Of a DNA stretch of 64,000 bases, positions 1-11,038 are shown piece after piece (position 1 is the first letter of the stretch; the number at the start of each line of letters is the position of its first letter). The stretch is from Dirofilaria immitis (Eukaryota > Nematoda > Chromadorea > Rhabditida > Onchocercidae). The stretch is from the NCBI GenBank assembly GCA_024305405.1, contig JAKNDB010000068.1, positions 62,001-126,000 of the forward strand. Reading direction: 5' to 3'. A model generated the notes under the pieces. It was not told the DNA's origin, did no database searches, and saw only the letters and a list, made by a program, of their open reading frames with translations. The position numbers were made by a program, and so were the translations under genes.

Positions 1-439
1 TAGATAATGTTACCACATCAGCAAATAATATAGAGGAAGCAAGAGATAAATGTGAGGAAATGAAAATAATTTTTAAGGAAGCCTCTATGAAAATTAGAGA
101 ATCCCTTTCCAACGATGAAGAATTTAATGAATTAATCCCTTACTGCGATCTGAGCAAAACAAAGACGAAAAACTTTCTTGGACTCATTTGGAATTGCGAA
201 ACAGATACTATATGCGTGAAATTAAAACCATGGACGGGAAAAACACTAACTAAAAGGTCTGTTTTACAATTTGTTGCTTTCAATATGATCCACTAGGCTT
301 CTTGGTACCTATAATGGTGAAACTCAAATTATTTATCCAACACTTATGGAAGCAAAACATTCCATAGGACCAATCTTTAAATGAAACTGACAACAACAAT
401 GGGAGAAACTTATCAAAGAATGGCCAACACATGTGATAA

Positions 440-1160
440 ATCTATCAAGATATGCGACAGATCCTCACAGCCTACAGAAGTCCACGTCTTTACGGATGCA
501 TCAAAGATTGCTTATTCTGCTGTTGCTTATATACAAAAAACAAATTGATCTATGCAAAATCTCGAATTGCTCCAATCAAAGGTATGTCTATACCTAAACT
601 CGAATTACTATCTATTTTAATAGGAGTAAGAGCGGCACAATTCGCGTTAAAGCAATTAGAAATAAAAGAGCACCGTGTTACAGTGTGGTCAGATTCAAAA
701 TGCGCTTTTTCTGGACCAAACATTATACAAGATTACACCCACGTTTCGTACAGAATAGAGTAGACGAGATACTTAAAGCATGATTTGAATTAAAATATGT
801 CCCGAGCGAAAAAAATCCGATCGATATACTAGAGGACTCTTACTGCTAAGGCTGCGACATTGTACTGAGTGGTGGAATGGAGCAAAATGGTTAGAAGAAG
901 ATAAATCCAAATGGCCAAAGTGTGAATTCACTTAGAAAGTGAATGATGAATTTGAACAAGCAATCATCGCAAATCTAACGAAATCGAAAATTCAACCCAT
1001 TAAACAAGAGATGATCAAAATCACTAATGCATCCCGCTTCAGTAACTGGACAACATTAGTAAAAGCAACGGTCTGGGCTCTTCGTTTTATTAAGCGAATC
1101 TGTAAAAGAAAGTTATCCTGGTTGAAATCATGTCTAGCATGGGAAACAGCATGAGTAAAA
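440..1160 (+). pseudogene. RNase H and linker region of the BEL/Pao polyprotein (broken)
   Basis: Around 480-765 the translation shows the RNase H start (VHVFTDASKIAYSAVAY), then SRIAPIKGMSIPKLELL and a WSDSK motif typical of Pao RNase H domains. The frame is lost near 765 and returns in pieces, for example 939-1154. The WSDSK aspartate and the first DAS aspartate are kept, but stops separate the blocks. The element is therefore inactive as sequenced. Confidence 0.7.
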
Positions 1161-1299
1161 ATGATTATAATATCTCCGAACGTTTACTGTTCCAACAAGC
1201 ACAGTCACAAGATTTAATGGAGGACAGTAAGAAGAGATGGAATCTATATCAAAGCAAAATCGGCAACTTATGCAGATCCGTAGCCGGTTAATATACTCT

Positions 1300-2400
1300 G
1301 AACCTAAACTATGAATGTAAATATCCTATGCATTTTCCAAACAACAATCCTATCACTTATCTTGTCATTCAACAACAACATAATCGCCTACACCAAGCAG
1401 GTATTTCGCACCCTCTATCTGAATTAAGACAAAATTCAAGATACCAAAGGGAAGAGCTGCAGTTAAACGAATAATATCTCATGTATTGTCTGTAAACGAT
1501 GGAAGGCAAAACCATTCAAATTACCGCTGATGCCCAGTCTACCGGAATCACGTGTAAAACGATCGAGAACATTTCAACAAGTAGGTTTGGATTCTTTGGG
1601 CCCCATAGTGATCAAATCCACTACAGGAATAGCGAAAAGATGAGTTGCTCTTTTACTTATTTTACAACAAGAGCAGTATATCTCGAATTAGCGGAAGATT
1701 TATCGAATGAAAGTATCTTGCACATTTTGAGGAGATTCGTTACATGAATAGGATACCCGAAATTAGTCCTGAGTGATAACGCCAGTTAATTTCCACTCGT
1801 ATTCAAGGAAACAATGAACAGGAATGCTAACTTCCTAGCTGAGAAAGGCATGGTTTGGAGAAATACAATACCACGTGCTCCATGTGGTTTATGAAAGCAT
1901 TATTGGACTTACAAAGGAAGCTTTGAGAAAAGCCATAGGAAGAAAACTTCTAAAGGAAAAGAAATTAATAACTTTAATAGGAGAAATAGAAGGAATACTC
2001 AACACGCGTCCACTAACCTATGTAGGTTTCAATGATTATCGAATTATACGTCCCATCACTTAATTTCACAAACAGCAGCACTATATACCAATTAATTATG
2101 ATAAGGAGAATGAGAAATATACTCCTTAAGCATTGAAAACCAAGGACAAATTAATTAAATATTGGACAAACACTCTTCAAATATTAGATATTTTCTGGAA
2201 ATTATGGAAAGATGAAGATCTTCCAAGTTTAAGAGAACGTACTCAAAAGGAATTGAATTCCCCAGACTGGTAGAAAAAAGAATACCACAAGAAAATGAAA
2301 TAGTTTTACTAGTAGAACATGAAGCACCTCGTGGTAAATGGAACCTCGCAAAAATAATCAAACTTAATACAAGCTGAGATGAAAAATAAGAAGTGCAACG
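1300..2400 (+). pseudogene. Integrase region of the BEL/Pao polyprotein (broken)
   Basis: The stretch begins with an HHxxH-like zinc region (HAGISHPLSELRQNSRYQ in broken frame near 1388-1445). It continues with the catalytic-core block FFGPHSDQIHYRN, FTTRAVYLELAEDLSNESI near 1580-1720, and GYPKLVLSDNAS near 1752-1785 after an in-frame stop. The C-terminal block near 2195-2370 ([15 protein letters not shown], then NEIVLLVEHEAPRGKWNLAKI) resembles the chromodomain-like end of Pao integrases. At least four stops or shifts break the domain. Confidence 0.7.
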
Positions 2401-3780
2401 ATACAAATGTCCAATGGAAAACAACTCAATCGTTTCACAAGTATGCTTTGTCCTATGCAAATTGATAGCTTCAATAACGATAGCCTAAACAATAAGAAAC
2501 AAATCTCAGGAAACGACACAGAAGGATCAATAGCAAACCGAACTGGAAGTTCCAAACGAACTACGATATATGCCAAGAATACTAATAAGACCAAATCCAA
2601 TATTTTTGCGAAAGCACAAACACTACCGGTGGTGATAATGTTATCAGTAACGATAATGCAAAATATAACTGCCAATAAATGCAAATGGAACTGCGGAATA
2701 CCTTTCAACATCCCACAAGGATGAAACTGCGAAAAAATCGTCAATCAAACCGTCACATTACATAAAGTGGAAGTATATACACGCATTCACATAAGGATAC
2801 CAGCAACCAAATGTAATAACATTACAAGAACAGTTTGCACTAAGGTTGTTCTTAGACTATCACTTTCAGCAATTGCGGACGACACAAATACCTCAGCAAT
2901 CTCCTCCCAACTCTGTCGAAAAATGCATCTTCGAAAACAAATAAATGAAATCACATTGATCCAATCTTCCCCAAATAAATGGATAACAAACAACAAAATG
3001 CAATATCCATACGGATGATGGGGAGTTAAATGTCAATCAACAACAAATTTTGCACTCTAACCGAAGGAGAATTATTCCTAAACGATGAAAAGGGATTAAT
3101 TTCTAATTTCGACAATGGCAACACTGCATGGCAAATAAGGGTAAGTGCATCACAAACACTAGTACTGTCTTATGGAACAACACTGACATAGTCAATCAAT
3201 GCCTGTATCCGAAAATTGAAAGATTTGATGCTATGAGATACGGCGATCACTTTATCATCAACGAATTACAAGCATCATTTGTAATTGATAATGAGAATCA
3301 CACAATTATGGTGGAAAATTATGGATTCAATAAGCCATATCCAATGAAAGGAAACATCGTCCTTGATATAGGGATTAAAAACGATGAAACTCTAATAGAA
3401 GTTTAAAACGAGAAACAACATACGAATTACTTATGACGGAGACTTCTCCTGACGAACATTAGATCCGAATAACGTAAAGTTTCAATATCTTTTTGACTCT
3501 ATAAGACGAGAATTCATTTAATAAAATAGTATATCAGAGAAGTTGCCAAAACAGAAATGATCTACTGTTCGTAATTGATGAGTTAGCTACTAACTATCCT
3601 ACACTCGCAGCAAGAATGATACTACAAAGAAATGATATAACAGCTAAAACAGTGAATGGAAAATTATTAGTAGCACCCTGCAAATCAAATGAAATTACGA
3701 TCCAAAATACCGATTTCAAAGGAGGTCTAAGAAATTAGTTTGAAATTGAAAGAATTAATGCAGAATTGGAAAAAAGAAAA
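2400..3780 (+). pseudogene. 3' extra coding stretch of the retroelement, possible env-like remnant
   Basis: Downstream of integrase are about 1.4 kb of semi-open frames, including 2407-2724, 2767-3018 and 3128-3406. The last has several cysteines and N-glycosylation-type NxT/S sites. Some nematode BEL/Pao elements carry a third, envelope-like gene in this position, so an env-like remnant is possible. I recognise no fusion motif or membrane anchor and the frames are interrupted. The assignment is from position only. Confidence 0.3.
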
Positions 3781-5616
3781 ATAAAACTTAAATAAAAATA
3801 ATTATCATGAAACTCCAAATAAATAATAAAATAAAATTTAACATAAAAATAGTTGCAAAATATTTTGGTGATTCATTATTTGCTATTTACCTCATTAATC
3901 TACATATTTGTCTGAATAATTGTGATTTCCGGTCTAAGAAATTTATCTCATTTCCTGTCTTAAAGCAATATTTTTCCCGCGTTACATTTTCCAAACCATC
4001 CAACCAATCATCCAATTGTGTAAGATAAAAAACCTAACAAACCTTTCTACATGCCCAATTTGTTGCTGTTTAAAAATTTAACAGCCTAATCCGTTCCGAA
4101 TTATCCAAGCTAACTCATGTCAACCCCTTCAATTCTTCGATTTTATTTTAAACTATTAATATCGTTATTGTTGGTTCGTGCGTTATCAATTTTATAAAGT
4201 TCTTCCTATTCCTGTTCTGCATAAGGAATAAATCTTATTACAAATCTGTTGTAATATCGACTCAACTAGTCCAATAAAGTTATCGCAACATATGTTACAT
4301 CTAATGAATGACAACATAAAGTTAAGGTGTGGTTTATCTTTTAATTTATTCATATATTTACTAATAAATAATTTTCTTTAACAACACTATTTTTTTATTT
4401 CCGATACTGCTATTATAATTTAAAAAGAAAAATTTGCCAGTCCCCAGTGCAATTTATTATCAAAATTTGATTTATCTAACATATCTAATTGGTAGCTATT
4501 TACAAAGTGTATTCATAGTATTATTTTAGAAATTTCACATTAAAATTGGTTGTATACGAATAAAGTATGTGTAGTTTTTTTCCCTTTTTTTTAATTTTAA
4601 AAGCAAAATAAAAGTAGACTTTCGTATTTCTACGAATAAAGAATGAGTCACTAAAATATTTTTAGCAAAATCAAATCTATTAGGTATTAATTCTTCTCAG
4701 AGACAAAATATATTTTTGGCTTAAAACATCATAAACTAGTATCAACTGCAGTATTAATAATTAGTCGTTTAAATTGTAAAACTTAAAAACTTTGAAAAAA
4801 ATTAGTTGGACGAATTGTAGGTATGCAAAGAACGTTGTATTCAAGCTGGAATGGATTACATGCCATCGATGTTCATTATGACCACATTGCTTGTCTCTTT
4901 TACGTTCCTGTTAGCGACATAAACGAAATGAAACTATTAAAAATGAAATTTTATGCGCAATATTTTGAAAGAACGCATTAAATAACTAACAGTTTCAAAA
5001 TGAAAATTTATTCAAAAAATTATTCAGAGAATGCAATACCATTTCAGTGTTACATGTATTTTTAATCTAAATTCAGCAAATATTAGTTTGTAACCTATGT
5101 GTTCTCAAGTTACTTCTTTACTCTTTTTTGAATAATAAAAATAAGGGATAAAAAAATAGAGTTATGTAAAATTACGATTATTTTTAATTTATATATGCAA
5201 GTAGATTTAAAATTTAAGAATCAGTAAAAATAAAAAGAAACTGTCGTCAAAATTACTCGGTTTATATTTTATTTTTTTAAATGGAGCATTCCCCGAAAGT
5301 TATCTTATTTTTTAAAATAAAGTCCGAATAATTCTAACAAAAATTTACCAACAAACCACAAATTTCATACATAAATGTTCATCGGGGAGAAAAAAATATA
5401 CTGAAAGCAACTTTAGCAACAATTATACCGGTAATCGAACAGTACTTATTGAGAATTCTCAAACTTTCTAAAAATTGGCCTACTTATACATTTCAAATCT
5501 AATACGAATATGAAGATAGACAAAATAATATTATTACAGTCCCTGCACATAAAATATTACAAGTGCACTGCTCGTAAAAATAAACTGAAACATCCAAGCG
5601 ACAATACATACAAATC
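3781..5616. other. Non-coding AT-rich DNA between retroelement and XRCC4-like gene
   Basis: No open frame with codon-like composition and no recognised repeat is visible here. The first part may include the 3' LTR of the retroelement, but I could not identify its boundaries. The right end would contain the 3' UTR of the minus-strand gene that stops at 5617. Confidence 0.5.
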
Positions 5617-7645
5617 TCACGATTTGGCCTTTTCGTTTTGAATAACGGCAAATTTTGAAATCAAAGTATTGGATAAATTTCGACGATAATTATCCATTTC
5701 TTCAACTTTCTACAAAGCAAAATTACGTTGAACTAAATATCTTACACGTTTGTGACGCATTCTTACGATCTGCTCTTTTGTTTAGGTTTTTTGTTTTATT
5801 TTGGTTTTGATTCTTTGATATGTGAAAGTATTAATTCTTGGTTTCAGAACATAGCTAAGATTAATTTAGTTTTGTTTTAATTTTAACTGCTGAATTGAGT
5901 TAACACATGTAAAAAGAGAATGAAAATAAGATAGGCAAATTTGTTGCTTTCTCTTTTAAAAGAAAAACATGCTTTTAAAAAAAGCTAATAAGCTTTTTTT
6001 TAGTTCAATAGAACTAGCAAACTAACCTTTCCAAGCAATTCCAATCTCCTTTCCATATCAGCAACGATGGTGTCTCCTTTGACTGCATTATCATGATAAA
6101 TATTCCGTTCTTTCAAAAGAGCATCAATAATATCATATATTTTGGTTGTATCCAGATTTAATGTCAATGTGCAGAATTCAAACTAGAAACAAAACCATCA
6201 GAAAATGCTTCAAATTGAATTGCCTGTTTTCTTAGCAATCTTATTTCTATCTTCTCACTTAAACAACATTAACTTTTACTACCACACACACAGATTCAGT
6301 ACTTTGAGCTAAGACAGCAACGCTTATTTTAAAATATTTGAAATAAATTCCTAGTTGCGCTGTTGCTTTTAATGAAAAGAGAAACACAAAAATCAATTTA
6401 TGAAACAAATACTCACCATGAGGCCATCTTCATCCGGTCGAATCCATTTCACCTCAAAAGTAATAGATACACTATAATACGAAAGAAGAAAAACAGAGGA
6501 ATGAATACAAATATGTGAGTAGCCTATTTTCCGAGACTGCTGTACTGAAAATTCTTATCCTTGATTGAGTATCAAAATTATAACAAACACTGAACGACTA
6601 CTGCGTTACAATTAGATGTTTCTGCATATCAGATTATGGAGAAAAAAGCATCTAAAATGCTTAGTTATAGCAATGATGACTTTGACATGATCTCTGTGAC
6701 CAGATTTTTACGGATATTGTGGATTATCAAGAATCACGTAGGTGTCACCACTCTTACCTCCTAAAATCCAAAATGATAGTAAGGTCGATCAATTCCAAGG
6801 ACATTCTGTGTAAATTGTCAACGACTATAACAGAAGTAAGGAATAGGGAAGACACCGGGAATAAAGGTGTGAAAGTTCACGTTACTCTAAATTACAAAAT
6901 CTTTCTTCATCTTTGGCTTTTTTTGATGACTAATGAGTCAAAACCAAAGCGTAAAATAAAATGATTACATAATGGAACGATCTAATACCTGCACACATTC
7001 TGAACGTTCCATACTCAATGAATTCTTTAGATCAGCCAATTCGGCGATGAACTCCTCATCTGTACTGCATTCGCCTTCTTCACGTAATGTTTTCCAACTT
7101 TTCTGGTCATCTGCAGAATGAAATATACTAATATCAATAGATTATTTGATACACATGAACTGAATCCAATTCTAAGCCTAAATAAAATTTTACTTTTGAA
7201 GTACTTGCAAACAACTATTTTATTTTGTTACAATATCTCCTTCTTCTGTTCTTGTATACCTAATTAGAACATGATTTAGATCTAAATAATTTGAATCAAA
7301 TTTTTTCAAAAAATTAGAATAAAATTTGCCTTGAATGTGTTCAATCTAATTCAGCGAACAGTCTTTTCTTTTTTATTATTACATTCTATCCTACAGCTAC
7401 GAAAAGTGAAATAACAAGAATGCGACATTAAGTAGTAAAAAGAGCATGAAAAAAAAATAAAATAAAAAAATGGTTGTAATAAAGAAATACCTACAAGCTG
7501 CGGTATATGACGGACTAAGAGTATCATTGATAACAACAACAGCGATATATTCATCACTATCACAATTTTTACCAATGAATAAAATGGCTGATAATTGTCG
7601 CTCATCGTTTAACTCACAACAACGACTTACTTTTAATTCCAACAT
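5617..7645 (-). CDS. XRCC4-superfamily-like coiled-coil protein (six exons)
   Basis: Exons, read on the minus strand: 7645-7495, 7110-6969, 6805-6758, 6471-6417, 6182-6027 and 5709-5617. All junctions keep phase and give 214 residues. The N-terminal ~130 residues are predicted as beta-rich with an EFIAELADLKNSL helix (about 69-81), then strands SITFEVKWIRPDEDG and FCTLTLNL. This is followed by a helix and a long charged coiled coil from about 148 to the end (ERRLELLGKKVEEMDNYRR, ending ISKFAVIQNEKAKS). This order, and the closing RF-x5-NEK-like phrase, resembles the head plus stalk of XRCC4, which scaffolds DNA ligase IV in end joining. PAXX, SAS-6 and CCDC61 share the fold and remain alternatives. 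A 3' splice-like AG lies 13 bases upstream of the ATG. The exon 1 donor (GTAGGT) and the exon 2 donor (GTAATC) were chosen because only they keep the frame. The gene itself is well supported; the family is inference. Confidence 0.55.
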
Positions 7646-9486
7646 TTAGATAGACGTTCTAAAATATGTTCAAATTTTTCAAAAATTTCACTTTTCCGAA
7701 TTGCCACGTCCAATTCATAGGATAACTATGCCATTCTGAAGTTATTGAAGAATTATGCCATATCAGATTTGCAAAGGCAAATGAATTATGTCATATTAGA
7801 TTTGCAAGGCATAAGCGCAACATATCGAAAGTTTCACATAAAATTGTAAAATTAAGATTATGTCATATAGGAATTATCAAGCGTAAAACACACCATACTA
7901 TAACTGTTAGAAAAGGAATTGTGAGCTGCTAAACCGTTAAACATAACAACTATCGAAATATGGAAAATTCTCACAAGCTATCTTTCCCTATGCGGCCGCG
8001 CTGTTAAATCTGAACCACGTATAGTTGAAATACGTGTTAAATGTATGCTAAGTAATTTCATTATTATAAATTTATGCTTATTTTAATTGAATATTTATAT
8101 TTATTTATGATATAAGTATGATATCCATCTTTTTGAGATATATGATGAATGTATTACGCAGCATACAACGTACATAATTGATAAATTTTTGCATGAAGCA
8201 TGATAAAATACGCGACATAAAAATGATTACAAAATGTTTTCAGTCTGCTTTCAAACTTTCAATGAAAATAACGTCTCGCTTGCTTGAAAGAAGCATAGAC
8301 AATGAATGTGTACTCCAAAATGGATCATTTCTGGTAGGCAGAGTTGTGGAATGAACCAAATGTTGGTTTCTTTTTTTTTGTTAACTTATTGCACATGTGT
8401 TTGTCATGAGAGTTTGAAAGCAATCAAAAAATTTACAAAATTTGAAATTGAAATTAAAAATAAGTTGCATTTTTTGCATACAAAAGAATGATCGATATAA
8501 AAGAAAAATGACAAAAAATGACGAATTGTTTGTTTATAATTTATTGCTGCATAGAGGCAACTGTAAATTGGCGGTGTCCCATTTCAAGCAAATTTATATT
8601 ATAATCATATATATCTTATAATCATATATATCCTTACCATTGCTTATCATTACTGTCATCATCATTCTTATCGTTAAACCATTAATATTATTATTATTAT
8701 ATAATCATCATTTAGTTAATTGATATCATAAATAAAACATATACGAAGTACTTTATTTAGATGAAGCCATCACAGGTTATTTTTTTTCATTTCAAATTCA
8801 TCATTCTTCCAGAGACTACATTTCCCAATTATTAAGTTAAATTCTTCTTAAAGCGATCAATAAAGTATTATGAATAAGAGTATTTTGGTAACATATCGTA
8901 TTATGGTTTTAAATTATAATTAGGTCATAGTTATGGTATCTTCAATCTTCCGGAATTTAAGTTTAAAATATTCAATTAATTTTAACAAAAATATCCATTC
9001 AAGCTATAACAATTAGCTCTTAAATTTTCGGAATAAAGAGCAATGCAACAGTATATTGCATTTGTCGTCTTGAATAAGATTATAAATCTATGAAATTTTT
9101 ACGGAATTTGAGAATTTAATATTTACCTCGATCTATGATATATTGTGTTAAAATTTGAATTCATTTTTTCATTTTATTCTATGTTATAGATTGGTAATAG
9201 TTTGTATGTAAATAATTAACGCATCCTAAAATATAACTTAGCGTCTGCAAATTGAAAATTATCTAGTAGATTACAGTAAGCTAATTTGAATAAAATTGAA
9301 TGTGAAGGAGTGATAAAAAACTATTTGAAACTTGATACGGTAGCAGGATGTATTTCAACAAAAGCACTTCACAATTGCAATTCGCTTGCCCAAAAATATG
9401 CAGAATGCATTTAATCAGTTTACATGCTATAAGAAAAAACCTTTAAAGAAAAACTGAAACAACAAAACAGAAATTAAATAATTAAG
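7646..9486. other. Divergent intergenic region between XRCC4-like and phosphatase genes
   Basis: This contains the upstream regions of both flanking genes, which point away from each other. A 61-codon frame at 8306-8491 has no family resemblance and no splice support. The first coding exon of the phosphatase should lie here, because its first visible exon has no in-frame ATG. An ATG at 9348 opens a 32-codon frame ending before 9450, but I found no good donor to join it. Confidence 0.5.
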
Positions 9487-10815
9487 ATATCGCAATCGGG
9501 TCGTGATGAATTACGATCAAGAAAACATCAAATATCCATTCAATCATTATCGGAAAATCGCAATTCACGAAATTCAGAAACAGATGAAGATTCAGAAGAA
9601 GAACTGAAAGTGCCAACTTCACCAGACATTAGCGATTCGCAGAGTTCGGAAGATGATGATGATGATGATGATTCAGAGGATGAAATACCACCTGTAATTT
9701 TCAATCATCCTTTGGTAAATGATTTATTGGATCGATTTATGCGTGCTCAGTTACAAAATGATGTAAATGCCAACAATGTCAATATTGACAAAAATAACGT
9801 CGCGACTGGAAAGAAGTTAGAATTCTACATCAAATGATTAAAATTTGGTCAATTTTAGATGACGGAATTCAAAGAAATTTGAGAAAAAGTTCTAAACCAA
9901 TTTGAAATATATTTCATATCTTATATTTCGAATTATTCCGGAATTTTTACTTTTTTGATGGAAAAAAGATTAAAAATCTTTTACATTAACTTGCTATAAA
10001 TAAGTGAATAATTTCAAAATTATAAAATGACTAAAATTAATGTTTTTCGTGTGAAGCATTGAATAGTTTCTGAAATTTCCGAATGCTTGGATTGTAATCA
10101 AAAAAATTTGAAAAATTTTAATTACGTTGACATCATTTCTTCTAATTTTTTGATATATTGTCTATTCTGACAAATGATACCAAGTTTTATCTAATTTTTA
10201 AGCAAATTAATTAGAGAAATAATTATAGAGGAACATTAAAACCGGCACCAATTCATGCTGTCGATCTGAAATTCGATGAACTTCGACAATTATGTTATCT
10301 TGCTATGAATTCATTCGCTAAACAGAAATCATTATTGCGTATCGGAAAGTATCACATTAATTCTTTTAAAATTTTTTTCTTTTGTTTCAATAAAAAAAAT
10401 TGTTTCATATGTTTATTGTTATAATTGTTGCAACTTATATGATTGTTTTATTACTGTGTTGCTATTGTTCTTATATAATATGTACTACAAAATTTGTGGA
10501 AATTTTAGTGAAATGCTTCCAATAACGATATGTGCTGATGTTCATGGACAATTTAGAGATGTCCGATGTATTTTGAGTACATGTGGTAATCCATTATCAC
10601 AAACATATCTTTTTCTTGGTGATTATGTTGATCGTGGATCTCAGGTAATACTCAATTATCAAATATTTTTATTAACTTTGTTACGCGAAACTTTTTCTGT
10701 TAAACAATAATAATATCTTCTAAGTAATGATTTTGTCGTATTGATTAGCTTCCAAATATTTTATATTCAATAAATTTAATTTTCAGTTTCACATTTTTCA
10801 GTTTCTGCTACTCAC

Positions 10816-10866
<51 letters not shown>

Positions 10867-10979
10867 GTTGTTGTTATTATTATTATTATTATTATTCATT
10901 ATTATTATTATTATTATTCATTATTATTATTATTATTATTATTGTTATTATTATTATTCATTATTATTATTATTATTAT

Positions 10980-11038
<59 letters not shown>

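Larger units (their letters stand above)
1..3780 (+). mobile_element. Decayed BEL/Pao-type LTR retroelement, 5' part cut by window edge
   Basis: Broken open frames on the + strand keep the order of a BEL/Pao polyprotein: the end of reverse transcriptase, RNase H, integrase, then a further 3' coding stretch. Recognisable pieces include a KTKNFLGLIWN-like stretch near 150-215, an FTDAS-type RNase H stretch near 490-510, an LELLS/IGVRAAQFALK stretch near 600-655, and an integrase FTTRAVYLELAEDLS stretch near 1666-1705. In-frame stops and frame changes interrupt every domain, so no intact polyprotein remains. A purine-rich stretch near 3760-3800 could be a polypurine tract. I could not define either LTR: the 5' end lies outside the window and no matching repeat is visible. 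The family call rests on domain order and motif similarity, and nematode Pao/Tas-type elements are the closest class I know. Confidence 0.8.

Noticed and set aside
6758..6805. Alternative reading of this exon as NVLGIDRPYYHFGF ending in a stop
   Set aside because: It requires a stop before the donor and would separate the gene into two. Extending exon 2 to the donor at 6968 keeps a single open frame through all six exons.
6719..6964. 81-codon + strand frame
   Set aside because: It is antisense to exon 3 and introns of the XRCC4-like gene, whose splice sites and phases explain the region better.
8306..8491. 61-codon + strand frame with several cysteines
   Set aside because: No splice support, no family resemblance and AT-driven Lys/Phe content.
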